A stretch of 64,000 nt of DNA from Sabethes cyaneus (GCF_943734655.1 NC_071353.1:155944179-156008178), one strand, 5' to 3'; counted from the stretch's first letter, positions 11,296 through 22,319 are shown. Numbers and translations are program-made. The notes: generated by a model not told the origin, from the sequence alone.

Positions 11296-11732
11296 GTACT
11301 TATATACACCCTTCAAGCATGTGTTTATAAGGGTGCTCATTATGCTCCACACGCTGACCGATTTTTAGTTTTTGAAGCATAAGTTTAAATTGCAATTTTC
11401 GTCATCAAATCAATTATTTTTCAATTTGTCAACAGTATGCCTTTAATTATCGATAGTGAATGTATGTTTTGCAATGACGACCCTTTAAAAATTCAGTCAT
11501 TTTGGGTGCTTAAATCAGCCAACAAGTTAGGGTGCTCATTATGCCCCTAATACCCCTACGTCACTCGTTTTGTTTCCGCGCGTTCACGGTAAAACTAAAG
11601 GAATGTACGGAAATAAAACGTGCGATGTTTTAGGAAAATGTCAAAAATGCTGTTCAAATATTACGAACACGTCCGCCATTATGGCTCGTAAAAAGCTGGA
11701 TTCTTAATATGAGTACATAGCAACTTCCTCTC

Positions 11733-11956
11733 GTATCCAGCTTTTTACGAGCCATAATGGCGGACGTGTTCGTAATATTTGAACAGCATTTTTGACATTT
11801 CCCTAATACATCGCACGTTTTCTTTCCGTACGTTCATGGTAAAACTGTAAAGGAATGTACGGAAAGAAAACGTGCGATGTATTAAGGAAATGTCAAAAAT
11901 GCTGTTCAAATATTACGAACACGTCCGCCATTATGGCTCGTAAAAAACTGGATAGT
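11733..11956. mobile_element. Palindromic MITE (copy B), near-perfect hairpin
   Basis: Left and right halves of about 100 bp each are reverse complements with very few differences around a short loop (TGGTAAAACTGTAAA region). It carries the same terminal sequence as the interrupted copy A and begins only about 28 bp after it. A transcript would fold into a long hairpin. Confidence 0.85.
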
Positions 11957-12299
11957 CAGTTGAGCATCTACTGAGCAAAAAACCGAGAATGAAGTCTGGT
12001 TCAAAGTTGCTAGGAAAAGTTCGAACAATATTTTTTCGAGTTCAACATTTAGGCGATTTTATGAACTGTACGATACAAATTTGATTGCCTGGTGTTTTCG
12101 TTAGGCAGCACGGATCGATTTCGTGATGATACGATGATATTTGTTGCCGTTTGCTAGCAGTCATTATTTTCAGTCGCGTTCATCGACTGATACTCCGCAA
12201 GTTTTCGAGCAAAAGATTCAGAAGGTTTCATCGAGATTCATGCTCACTTGGTTTCGACGAGCTGAAAATGAGTTACCTGTCACTTCTTTAGTCAGATTC
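11957..12299. other. Spacer, probably gypsy 3' end
   Basis: No coding motif seen. It lies downstream of the minus-strand gypsy integrase, so it may hold the element's 3' region or LTR, but no LTR pair is visible in the window. Confidence 0.3.
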
Positions 12300-13275
12300 T
12301 TTACTTTTCAGGCTGTGCAGAACGAATCCAACAGAATGTCTAATGGCAGTGGTTGTTGTGACATACTATTTTTACCTTTTGGTTCACTTCTGTTACGGAG
12401 TTGGTTCACATGGGATCTTATCAGCCTGTGTCCATCCATCCAGACGGAGTACATAACTTTGCCGACGTGCAAACGGTCGCAAACGACGCCCTCAGCCCAA
12501 TGCCACTTATTTTTACTGTAGAGCTTTGCATATACTAGCTCATGTGGATCGAAACGCCTTTTGGACTGAACCACGTATTCCTGTGGAACGAAGGGTGTTT
12601 GCGGCGGACGTAACAAGTCCAAACTCGTACGGATGTTGCGCCCAAACATAACATCGGTTGGTGACATTCCCTTTTCGGCATGACGATTCGGTGTGGTACG
12701 ATGTGTTAAAAGAAATATCTCTAAAACTTCATCAATATCGCTCCAATCCTCCCTTCGCCAATTTTATGCACTGCCTGCTTGAAAGTGTCCACAAAACGCT
12801 CCACCTGACCGTTGGACTGAGGGTGAAACGGGGCTGTGGTCATATGCTGTATACCATTGTTGGCGCAAAAATTCCGGAATTCGACGCTCGTGAATTGTGT
12901 TCCGTTATCGCTAACGAGCGTTTCTGGCATACCGAAACGAGCAAGAAGGTTCCGCAATATAGTGATCGTTGCTGCTGACGTTACGGCGCGTACGAATCAC
13001 CTCTGGCCACTTAGTGAAGGTATCTACTGCAAGTAAAAAGTAATCGCCTTCAATTGGACCCGCATAGTCTACATGTACTCGTTTCTACGGGCCGGTTGGC
13101 TTTGGTTAAGGAACCGGCGCTGAGTGGGCTGGGGACTTCAACACAGACGCACAATGCTTACAGCCCTTAACGTACGAAACGATCTCTTCATTAAGCGACG
13201 GCCAATAAACATAGCTTCTGGCTATCGCTTTCATTCGTTGGATACCTGGATGTCCTTGGTGAAGCTGCTTTTTTG
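12300..13275 (-). pseudogene. Ty3/gypsy integrase
   Basis: The minus strand reads a zinc-binding region (QGHPGIQRMKAIARSYVYWP, then CKHCAS), followed by the catalytic core. The first Asp is in VHVDYAGP near 13060, the second in LVSDNGTQFTS near 12910, and the Glu in HPQSNGQVERFVDTFKQ near 12810. The C-terminal part has FGRNIRTSL and HELVYAKLY. Two stops lie near 13080-13115 and a frameshift near 12750. The whole catalytic triad is still visible, so decay is moderate. Protease, RT and RNase H are not present upstream: an L1-like element sits where they should be. Confidence 0.88.
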
Positions 13276-13306
13276 TGTTTATTTACATAAAGAATATGTA
13301 TAAATT

Positions 13307-15980
13307 TTAATTTTCATATTCGCAACTTAAATAGGAAGATAATTCATCAATGTTAATTGTACCACTAGCTCTACAGACATATGCAATGTATAAAATAAAG
13401 ATTTTTAATATTTTATTTCGTTTGGTAGTTGGTATGTTCAGAAGCGAGGGCTGCAGCAATGCTTCAAAAGACATTCTTTGCCATCCGCCCAGTATCGTTG
13501 TAATTTTCTGTTGAACAAATGCCCACGCAGGTGACGTGTGAGGACATTCAGAGAACTTGTGTTGGAGCGTTTCAGTAGCAGCATTGCAGTGTACACAATT
13601 TTCTCCATCCGCTCGGTGTATTGTTCTCATCAACTTTCGATGCTCCGTCTTTTCATTCACCAGCATATATAAGTCACTTCGGTGGCTTGATGACAATTTT
13701 TTCGTCCCAATGTTTGTCCAAATTCGCTTTCAGTTTAACCCTGGATTTCTCCTCTCAATTCGTGGCGTTTCCGTCCGTTCACGATAGAAACGATGGATTA
13801 AGTCACTGGATGGGTACTCTCGTGTAGGTGGAGGAAGAAGAGGAATTTGCTGGGAAATTAGCTTTAGACAGGGTAGATCTATAGTGGGAGCAATTCCTTG
13901 ATTTAGAAGGGATTGATAGTAGGGAAGGGAACCACTTGCCTGTAGATATCTGTTTATCAGAAGCGCTTTACATTTCAACGCCGGCAATTGCAAATTTAAT
14001 CCACCTGAATCTCTGTCACGAGCCATTTGTTCCATTGGAACACGTGCTGGTAGCCCTCGCCATAAGAAATAGCCCATAGTGGAAGTTATTTTAGCTGTAT
14101 GAATGCAGTACGGCAGGAGAATTTGTGAAACGTACCAAATCTTTGCCGTAATGAAGGTGTTCAAGAGCACTACTTTTTGCTGTAAATTTAAATCTCTTAG
14201 CGAGTGCAGCCTCAGCTGCTGGGAAAATGTTGTAACTAAAGCATTCCAATTGATTTTAGTCATATCGCGTATCGAATTTGTAAAGATAATTCCCAGAATC
14301 TTTACAGTTGCACTAGTCTGCAACCATGGTATATTTATCGGGTCTCCATCAATTTTCCCAACGTCAATAGCGACTGTTTTATGCCGGTTTAGTTTGGCGC
14401 CGGCAGCTCGTTCGAAATTTTCAAATAATTCATTGATACCTTCAATCATTTGTGTATTGGTAGCTATCACAGAGACATCATCTGCGTAAGCCACCACTAG
14501 ATCGGGACCGATCTGTTGTTCCACCTGTTTGAGAAACGGATGGAGATAGATAACAAAAAGCAGCATCGAGAGCGGGTCTCCTTGCCGAACAGAGCGCTCG
14601 ATGGAGAAACGTTGTGAGAGATGTCCGTTAACAAGTAGACGAGAATACGATTGTGCTGCAATTCGTCGGAGAAGTGTAACGAATGCTGGATCTATTCCTA
14701 GTTGGAGCATGGTTCCATGAAGGAAGGAGAGGGACACTCGATCAAAAGCATGATCAAGGTCGTAGCTTACTAATTTTCCTTTTTGTTTTCTAGCTATCAG
14801 TTGTGCGATCCGATCTTTCAGAGCGAGAGTAGCTTCGAATATTGAGCGCCCTTCGTTAGAGCACTTTTGAGTAACGCTCAGCACTCGGTGTGTCTTCATC
14901 ACGAGTTCAAGTCTTGCTTTAAGAATTCTGCTGAGAATTTTGAAGTCCGCATTTAGAAGACTAATCGGGCGATATCCTCGTGTGGTATTCGCTGTTCCTC
15001 TCTTCCGTACTAACACGATCACTCCATTTGCGAAATCGGAGGGGAAATCCGATGTCAGTGCCTCATTTAAAACTAGGTTCAGTTCTCGGTGTATGACGTC
15101 GAACGTACGTTGGTAAAATTCGATCGGTAAGCCATCGCCGCCTGCTGCCTTTCTCTTTGCCGAAGTTTGTATAGAACTCAGAATTTCTGCTGTAGATATT
15201 TCATTCATGCATGCTAAGTTTATCTCGTCGTTTTCGGGAATAATCCTCTCGCATTGGAACAAGTATCTTGCCTCCTCGCTCTGCTCTGTCGCCGTGTATA
15301 GGTTTCTAAAGTATCCAAAAAGATGGTTTTCGATTGCTTCAGAAGTGTTTAGAAGTTCACCATTGTCACTTTGTAGCTCCGTAATCACATTTTTCTTTTT
15401 TTGTCTTTCTCCCAGCTGGAAAATACTTATGTTTTCTCCAGCAACGTATGTGTCGTTGATGCGCATAAAGTTTTCCGAGAACAGACGCTGGTGCGTAAAC
15501 ATTTTCGCTTTTACCCGGTTAATGGTGGCTATCATCGTAGGATTTTGATAATAACCATCGTACGCTTGCTGGAGTTGTGCATAAAGCCGTTGATATTCTG
15601 TATGGAATGTACTGTATGCTTCGCGGGATTTCCACCGAAAAAACGATTGTATCTTTGGCTTAGCATACGAAAGCCACCATGACATCCAGGTAGGATAGTT
15701 TGGTTTTTGTCGGGTTACATATTGCCATCTAATCTGGAACTCCTCGATGTTTTCTGCTGTTAGAAGATGTGGTCGCAATGACCAATAGCCGCGTCCAGTT
15801 TCACGACCAAGACTAGGGAGACATACACGCAGAGTCAACGCTTTGTGGTTTGTGAATGAACACACGTGGGTTGCTGCACTTCGAAGCTGAGCACAGAGTC
15901 CGTTGCTGATGTATATTCGATCAAGCCTGGAGACGGAGTTGTGCGTAATATACGTGGGTGTGGGAGCCCAGCTAGCACCA
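13307..15980 (-). pseudogene. L1-like ORF2: late EN, reverse transcriptase and C-terminal Cys motif
   Basis: The 711-codon open part (13730-15865) contains the RT boxes GYRPISLLNADFKIL, SYDLDHAFDRV (catalytic Asp), SVRQGDPLSMLLFVIYLHP and VVAYADDVSV (catalytic YADD, about 14473-14489). After one in-frame TGA at 13728-13730 the same frame continues to 13307 and ends with CVHCNAATETLQHKFSECP, a CCHC-like tail motif. The EN C-terminus (RIYISNGL, TNHKAL) lies near 15835-15960 in a shifted frame. Apart from that stop and the frameshift the RT looks intact. A diverged copy of the same family is at 18.2-19.4 kb on the plus strand. Confidence 0.9.
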
Positions 15981-16342
15981 ACTCGTATATCAATGTACGA
16001 AAACTATCGTAAATATCTCCTAACAAACTAGAAATCGTAACTCATGCTGGATAAAGTGGAATCAAGTTGATTTTTTGTCGTATATAATGATAATGACTGA
16101 CATTCATACGATTTTCAGTACAAAATCGTAGAGTAGTACGGAGCGACTCGCGCTTAATCGGATATTATCGTATATAAATACTTATATAGTCGTAACGCTC
16201 AAAATTATTCGTAATCACGTATATCGCCTCCAAAATAGTACGGATATGCCAATTTTGCGTATGAAATACGATTTATCTAGCATGTATATCTGTACGTAAT
16301 GCTGATTTTTACCTTTTTTATACATATGAAAATGCTAGCTGG
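15968..16342. mobile_element. MITE inserted in the L1-like endonuclease
   Basis: The element begins CCAGCTAGCA and ends TGCTAGCTGG, about 375 bp apart. It is AT-rich with repeated TCGTA motifs. It interrupts the EN reading frame between LHPTTP and the THTYIT that follows. GAG occurs on both sides and could be part of a target duplication, but this is not certain. Confidence 0.65.
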
Positions 16343-16868
16343 GAGTCGTGGGGTGCAATTTCACCCATACATCGATGAGTTGCAGCTGGTGTATGGTGGT
16401 ATGTAGAGCAGGGCTGTTGTTGTTACCTGACGCATCACTCAACCGTATTACACAATTGAAGTCGCCAGCAAGTAATATGTTCTCGGTGTTGTGTCGCAGA
16501 TAGAAAGGTAGAGTATTTTTGAAGAAAAGCTCTCTTTCAGCCCGCATTGCTGTGCCTGACGGTGCATAAACGTTAGCTAACGTTGTGTTTCCAACTCGGA
16601 GAGTAATGAGGCGGCTGTCGAGGCTCTTTTCTACATGAGAAAAATTGATATATTGCTTGAGTGCTATTGCCGTCCCTCTCTTTGAGAGATCAACGTTGGT
16701 GACAAGGTTATAACCGGGAATAGAGAGTTGTGCATCTGCCACTTCTTGCAGGAAAACGATGTCCAGTTCCATCGTTCTACAAAACGTTCGAAGGGCATTG
16801 AGTTTTGTTTCGTTAGCGATATTATTTATATTTATAGTGGCAACGTTGTAGCTGGCAAACTGATCCAT
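16343..16868 (-). pseudogene. L1-like ORF2: N-terminal apurinic-type endonuclease
   Basis: It starts at an ATG with MDQFASYNVATININNI. It then has the catalytic-Glu segment LDIVFLQEV, the segment LITLRVGNTTLANVYAPSG, and LLAGDFNCVI with the GDFN metal-binding box. These are the first blocks of the AP-endonuclease domain that nicks target DNA for target-primed reverse transcription. The domain stops at HPTTP where the MITE enters. The ATG lies just after the stop of the upstream ORF1 tail, the usual ORF1/ORF2 arrangement. Confidence 0.85.
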
Positions 16869-16871
16869 ATC

Positions 16872-17235
16872 TTAATCTTGATCAACCTCACCATCACTGC
16901 CGTCTCGTCGTTTTCTAGTCTGTCGGCGTGCTCGAGAGCGTGTGTTACAGGTTGATATTGCTGATTGGTCTGTCTCGTTGCCATCAGTCTCGCTAGTGGT
17001 TGTTGCATTAGGAACTGAGAGGAATATTTCGTCGCTATCGAAAGGTTGTTGACTCGGAATATTGCTGAACAGTCTGTTATCGTACGATGGTTTTAGTCCT
17101 GATAGAGGTTTTATGGGGACAGCTAGCAGGGGAAACTCTTTGTCCGATTGTGTGTTGATCGGTTTTATTGTAGATGCTTGCGTTTGCTTTTGTTGGGATT
17201 GGTATTGTTGCTGCTTTTGCTTCTTTGAAGGCGGG
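16872..17235 (-). pseudogene. L1-like ORF1 C-terminal fragment
   Basis: The frame reads KQTQASTIKPINTQSDKEF, then PLLAVPIKPLSGL and an acidic-basic tail RARRQTRKRRDGSDGEVD, ending in a stop at 16872-16874 directly before ORF2. Low-complexity Gln at its start merges with the gypsy gag sequence near 17235. No RNA-binding domain remains. The assignment rests on position and continuity with ORF2. Confidence 0.5.
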
Positions 17236-18184
17236 TGCTGTAGATCTGATGGCCTAATTTACCACAATCACTACACTTATTGTTTCTGAAAGTACACTCT
17301 TTTGCGTAGTGTATCGCACCACAAAGCCAGCAAGCAGTGCAGTCTCTGGTACAAATTTTCTTTGATGACACTGCACTCAATGTTACCGGATTTTCGATCA
17401 TCGCGGTATAATGCCGTAAATTCAGCAAACATTGTAACTCCTCAGATAGCTGTTCCAGTGTGACGTCGGATCGTTTCTCAATGCGTGTTAGCAGTCGGGT
17501 CCTGACCTCTGCATCACGTTCAGATTTTAAGCCACAGACAAAAATTCAACATTTGAACTACTCCTCCGTTAACTTTCTTAACTCGAACTCGACGCACGAC
17601 TTGTTAATGCGACAGGCATACGTAACATAATCCTCACCGGACTGTTTGCCGATCTGTAGGCAGCGATATCTTCTGCTGATGATGGACTCAGAAGCACCAA
17701 GCAAAGTGCTCAGCTTTGCCAATGTCTCTGCAAACGAATAATCTTTTGGCAACTTCGGCAGTATGAAACTTACGTATCGTTCGTACTCCGCATTGGCAGG
17801 CGGACATTAGCTGCTTCATCAAGGCGATTTGCATCTTTCTCGAATAAGTCATCGTAGCGTTTGTACCACGCCGCGAATGTAACGTTGCTTTCCGGATCGT
17901 GTCTGAACTCTTTTATATTATTAGCTGGGGAGTCCAAAATTACCTCCGGATTAGGCGGTACCTGAACCTGGATCGATGACATAGTTGTTCGAATCATCTC
18001 CTCCTGCTGTCGCATAAATGCCTGCTGTTGTTGCTGCATCGCTTCCCGCTGCCGATCGATTGCCTCCTACTGCTGCCGAGAGTTCACTGACATAACCTTG
18101 TTGCTGCTGGAACCACTGAGCATACTGATTTTGCTGCATCGGTGCTTGTTGAACAAGCGGTGGACGGATGAACTGCTGGGGCAT
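17200..18184 (-). pseudogene. Ty3/gypsy Gag
   Basis: Starting from an ATG at 18184 the protein begins MPQQFIRPPLVQQAPMQQ, a Gln-rich N-terminus. After a frameshift it continues with FAAWYKRYDDLFEKDANRL, FILPKLPKDYSFAETLAKL and CRINKSCVEFELRKLTEE. The last part has two zinc knuckles: CWLCGAIHYAKEC and CSDCGKLGH near 17235-17330. This layout matches the Gag of mosquito gypsy elements I know. Frameshifts and a stop near 17548 break it. It shares strand with the integrase at 12.3-13.3 kb, so both probably come from one element now split by the L1-like insertion. Confidence 0.8.
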
Positions 18185-18194
18185 TTCATGACAT

Positions 18195-19363
18195 ATGGAA
18201 AAAATTCTGCCCAGGTAAGCCAAGATACACGTACATTTGTAGACATTTGTAGGCAGCGTAGAAACTATAACTCATGGATGGAATGGTGGCTTATGTTCGT
18301 CAAACCGCAACTCAAAAGTTTCTTCAAGCGGAAATCTCGAACCGTCTTTGATGAATTTCATTGCGAAAATCAGCGCCTTTACAGCGAACTCCAGCTAGCC
18401 TACGAATGCTACTACCAGCGCCCAGAAATAATCACTACCATCAACCGGTTAAAATGCGAAATGCTAGCGCATCAACGAAGATTCTCTCCCATGTTTATGC
18501 GGATAAACGAAAGGTATGTAGCGGGATAGCCCATGTCTATTTTCCAATCAGGCGAGAGGCGAAGGAAGCAAACCATCATCACACAGCTGCAGACGGAAGA
18601 TGACGGAGAAATCACAGAGCCCGGCGCGATCGAGGAGCATATGATCAACTACTTCTCAACTCTTTACTCAGAAGATGCCAGAGAAGACAACGGCAGCACA
18701 TTCGAATGAGCAAACGAAGCCTGCACGAGTGATATTACGACTGCAGAAATCTGGTCTGCAATAGTAGCAAGTGCATCTCGGAAATCTCCTGACTCCGACG
18801 GCATCCCGAGAGAATTTTACCACCGCATGTTCAATGTCATCCACCGCGAAATGAATGGACGGAATTATCGTACTAGTGAAAACGAAAGGAGGGGTCTCCT
18901 CCCGATCGACCCGACCATATCGTCCGCACTCGCTGCTCAACAGTGACTACAAGATTTTCACACATATCCTCAAAATCAGACTAGAGCATGTGATGAGAGG
19001 ACATCGCATTTTAAGCGACGGGCAGAAATGTTCGAACTCAGAGCGAAACATCTTACAAGCCATTCTTGCTTTAAAAGAACGAATCGCAGATCTTCGTCAT
19101 CGCCGGCACGTCGGTAAACTAACCAGCTTCGATCTCGATCATGCTTTCGATCGAGTTCGACATTCCTTTTTGTTCAAGACAATGCGCTCGCTCGGATTTA
19201 ATCAAAATTTTATCACTCTGCTCTCACGCATCGCCAGCCGATGCACTTTTCAGCTGTTAATCAACGGACATCTAACACGTCCGTTCGAAATCCAACGTTT
19301 TGTACGACAGGGAGATCCGCTATCCATGCATCTCTTCGTTCTGTATCTACATCCCCTATAGCG
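18195..19363 (+). pseudogene. Second L1-like ORF2 fragment, inverted to the first
   Basis: The frames from 18195 read WMEWWLMFVKPQLKSFFKRK, LAYECYYQRPEIITTINRL and FMRINERYVAG. After frameshifts come SASRKSPDSDGIPREFYHRM, then SLLNSDYKIFTHILKIRL, LTSFDLDHAFDRVRHSFL and FVRQGDPLSMHLFVLYLHP. Each block has a counterpart in the minus-strand copy at 13.3-16 kb, so the two are one family at moderate divergence. The fragment ends just before the YADD box. It starts next to the gypsy gag ATG, so the two elements abut head to head. Confidence 0.85.
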
Positions 19364-20134
19364 GCTGGTAGTTTATTTAGTGGCACTTTAACTTATCGGA
19401 AGCTAAAGAAAGCGCTAACACATTTAAAACCAAGCGAACGCACTACTCGCTGGCTTAAAGGTTAGCGGTTAGCTGATTAGCGGTGCCCGGCCTCTGGGAG
19501 CTCTAATATTGCCGCCTTTTTGCCTCTGTTGAACACTTTGAATCATCTTCATTTAGTTTCTCAATGTCGTTTATTGAATTTTGATGAAAATTGAATGTTT
19601 TTGCCATTCGTACTAGACCATTTTTGTTTCCCACATATTCTAGACGTTTTTGAATCTTTTCCACAAAATGCGTTTTATACGCGCTACATTTGTTATTGCG
19701 CGCAATTTTGGCTTTCCTCTTCAGGTCTTTATTATGGGTGTCTGCCACAATAAGAACAATAAGAACGTAGCTTTGCACGCTTTTGATCTATGGAAAGTGT
19801 GTAGCGAATTGTTCTTTTGCAATATTGTTACGACCGCTTCCGCTAAAGCTGCTTTCAAGCGCTCGCAGTTTTGCTCTATCCCGCTTCTGTCCAACAGCTG
19901 GTCTATCTTCTTGAATTCACTCATTCCTGACTAAAGAAGAAAATGTTTTAGAACACACATAATTGCTACATCTATTATCAGTCGATCGGTATCTAAACCA
20001 TGAAAATCCATTCATAATTGGCAGAGCTGTTCGCGTTCAAAATCATTCATATATCTGTGACGGCAACTAGAATCTAAATTATGAACTAACACCCAGCGGT
20101 AAGACGTAATCCTACGTCAAAACTGACTAGCTTC
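19364..20134. other. Unrecognised; two reverse frames of unknown nature
   Basis: The minus strand holds a 67-codon frame (19721-19924, MSEFKKIDQLLDRSGIEQ...) overlapping a 91-codon frame (19503-19778) rich in Lys and Asn. They may be two frames of one decayed protein, but I recognise no domain. No intron or promoter could be supported. Confidence 0.3.
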
Positions 20135-20415
20135 TCCATCATGCAAAGCGGGCATCAAAGCATGCCATAAATTAAAGATATAATCAACGACTGACAGCTT
20201 GTATGCAAGAATACCAAAAATGCTTTTTCGTAAAAATATGATTTCAACTATCCAGATTTAAACTACAGATTCCTAAACATTGTGATTGATTTCGACTTTT
20301 ACGAATTTTATAACGATAACAAAAATATACCTAATTAGTGATTAACTAATTTTTCAGACTCGTCTGAAAGATCCTGTACAACTTGCATACAAGCAACTAT
20401 GCAATACACTACAAA
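20135..20415. repeat. Dispersed repeat, copy B
   Basis: Same orientation as copy A at 8984-9255, sharing GCGGGCATCAAAGCATGCCA and a TACAAGCaactatgca end. It is preceded by GACGTAATCCTACGTC, a palindrome-like motif that recurs at 40.39 and 41.87 kb. Confidence 0.6.
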
Positions 20416-20531
20416 TACTCTGACTTGACTATTGCAAGAGTTTAAAGACAGTTTTCTCCAAACTAGATCCCAATAATCAAGGTATTTTTTCTTAACATTC
20501 CTCTAACCATCATCATTCCCCAACATCTTAC

Positions 20532-21793
20532 TCACTTCCATATAACGGTCACATTCGAGTCCACATCGATATCCTCCTCAATCCGTCGCGGCGACAGGCC
20601 CGTCTTGCAGCAAATCTCATCCAAACTGTTCAGCCCGGTGTACAGCTTATGGCGTGCATTCGGATACGATCCGGTAAAAATGGGATACTTATTGATACAA
20701 CGAATCAAACAGTGCTGCAGTCCGAAGGTAACCAATTTCCGTTCGTCGATGCCATTATCCCGCGGGCACAGCCGCTGGCAAAGTGCCCGCAGCGTGACTC
20801 CGTGCGTCATCTGCGAGTACAGCGCGAGAATCTTGTGCAGCGAAGGCAGGACCCGTTGAGGTTCTTTTTCCGTTTCGATTTGCACAAAGCGCCGACAGTC
20901 CTCGGCAAACTGCCGATCCTTACTCAAGTTTTGCAGGTTTCTAGTACACATGTAAACATTGCTGTATTTCAACAGTGGAAGCAACTGAACGACTCCGTAG
21001 TAAACCAAATTCTGAATGCAGGACTTAACCAGCTGATTTTCCACATCCGCTTCGGCAGCAATGCGTGCCACATGATTAATCCCGTTTATAAACGGAACCA
21101 CCTGCTGTGTGGTCAAATCCCATGCTTCCATGGAAATATTCTCAAACCCCTTACAGATGAGCGCGACCTGATGGTCCTGCACCGGCGGTGGATCCGGTTT
21201 TAATTTCAGTATCTTCAGGTAGATTGTAGTTTCCCCTTCCACGATAGTGGCCACCTGCTTCTCATTCAAATCCCTCAGAATACAGCTCAGTAAATGCTGA
21301 ATGCGGGAGGTATTTTCCGGATTGGATAGAAAGGCAGTCTCCTCTTCCATCATCAACAGGTACTCGGAAAGCTTTTTCACCACCGGCTCGTACTGCACGG
21401 AACGAGCCCAACTATCACACACAAAGCACAAATTGAAATAGAACGCATTCCGCGGATAACGTTGATGGTCAATCCGCACCGGATAGCCAATCACCTTGTG
21501 ACCGAGAGCATTCCTAAAGAACCAAAAATAAGCCCTTTTAAAACTTAAATCAAAAATTATCGGACAGTTAAGGGTACTCACACGGTCAGCGTGCAGCGCT
21601 GCAACTGCGGCTTCGGAATGATGAAGAACCGAATCGAATCGAACACCTCCTTCGAGATGTAGTTGTCCGGTACCTGGCAGCAGATTTTCGACCCGGCCGT
21701 CGCGTGGAACTCGCTCAGCAGTATGCAGCGGATCGGGCCCTCCCGCCCGCAACCCTCGTAGAACTGATTGGTCGGATTGCCGGTGGACATCAT
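20532..21793 (-). CDS. NPRL2: NPRL2, GATOR1 complex subunit
   Basis: Two exons: exon 1 21793-21582, intron 21581-21514 (68 bp, GT..AG, donor GTGAGT, acceptor TTCTTTAG), exon 2 21513-20532, giving 397 residues against 380 in human NPRL2. The junction codon GT|G restores frame between LQRCTLTV and NALGHKVIGYP. NPRL2 with NPRL3 and DEPDC5 forms GATOR1, the GTPase-activating complex for RagA/B on the lysosome that lowers TORC1 when amino acids are scarce. The N-terminal longin-type domain includes CILLSEFHATAGSKI. Arg92 in RYPRNAFYFN aligns with the catalytic arginine finger (human Arg78). WDLTTQQVVPFINGINHV and the C-terminal LYTGLNSLDEICCKTGLS are diagnostic family blocks. The start has two adjacent ATGs, with no other in-frame upstream evidence. 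No frame damage is seen, so it is likely functional. Confidence 0.97.
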
Positions 21794-22319
21794 CTTGCGT
21801 TATTTTTTTTGTTTACGTTTTGTTTGCTAGCAGTGACATTACGTTGAAAGGTTATCAACTTTGCAAGCCTTATACTCTAGCAACAGGTTTTTATCACTTT
21901 TTGTAAAAAAAAAACACGAGCACAATCTTCTTTTCTTTGCAGCAGCAGTGGCCAACGTTGCATTACATTTACAAGTAATCTTTTATTTTATTCCACTTTG
22001 TTTCGCGCTAGCTCTCCCGCTTCGCTTATCAGAAATCATATGATGGTCAATGAGTAATGAGAAAGACAGACGCATAGACCGGGCTTTGTAAACAAAGCGA
22101 CAAGGGGTTGCTCAATATACACGCTTACTCTCCCATTCAATTTCCGATTCCTGGCGAACCACTCGTGAAATTCCTTTGTATTTAGTTCTTCTTGTGTGTA
22201 AGAATAAAGCTTTGTGACAATAAATATTTGATGCGTTCAATTTTCAATTATAACGATACGAATATTTAAACACCTTCATAGATCGACATTCGCATTTAGG
22301 ACGTTTTATTTTTCAATTG
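21794..22319. other. NPRL2 upstream region
   Basis: AT-rich DNA directly 5' of NPRL2 with no recognised coding or repeat sequence. It should hold the NPRL2 5'UTR and promoter, but no clear TATA box or initiator stands out. Confidence 0.4.

Larger units (their letters stand above)
10223..11556 (+). mobile_element. pogo-like (Tc1/mariner) element nested in a MITE
   Basis: Termini are inverted: the left end starts GGGGGATTAGGGGCATAATG and the right end is the complement with one mismatch in the first 25 bases. TA lies immediately outside at 10221-10222 and 11557-11558, as expected for the TA target duplication of Tc1/mariner/pogo elements. The internal motif GGGGCGAAATGGGCACCC recurs near the left end and at about 10600. 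The interior carries an N-terminal transposase relic and a TG-rich microsatellite. The catalytic domain is missing, so it is a deletion derivative. Confidence 0.75.
10146..11705. mobile_element. Palindromic MITE (copy A), interrupted
   Basis: The left arm (10146-10217) contains TTTTTACGAGCCATAATGGC, GTTCGTAATATTTGAACAGC and TTTTGACATTTCC. The inverted arm is at about 11575-11705. These arms match the complete copy at 11733-11956. Between them sits a separate pogo-like element (10223-11556), so this is one MITE split by a later insertion. Confidence 0.75.
13276..17235 (-). mobile_element. L1-like non-LTR retrotransposon inserted in gypsy
   Basis: Reading the minus strand gives the end of ORF1, then an EN domain, an RT domain and a C-terminal Cys motif, with no RNase H. 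This order and the RT sequence fit the L1/Tx1 group. A polyadenylation signal (AATAAA on the minus strand, 13278-13283) and a short A-run mark the 3' end beside gypsy integrase. The 5' boundary is near 17235 inside gypsy gag. The element is 5'-truncated, has one in-frame TGA and one frameshift, and is broken by a 375-bp MITE. Because gypsy protease and RT are missing, the insertion was accompanied or followed by a deletion. Confidence 0.75.

Noticed and set aside
10980..11352. His/Thr-rich frames near the TG microsatellite
   Set aside because: Simple-sequence translation.
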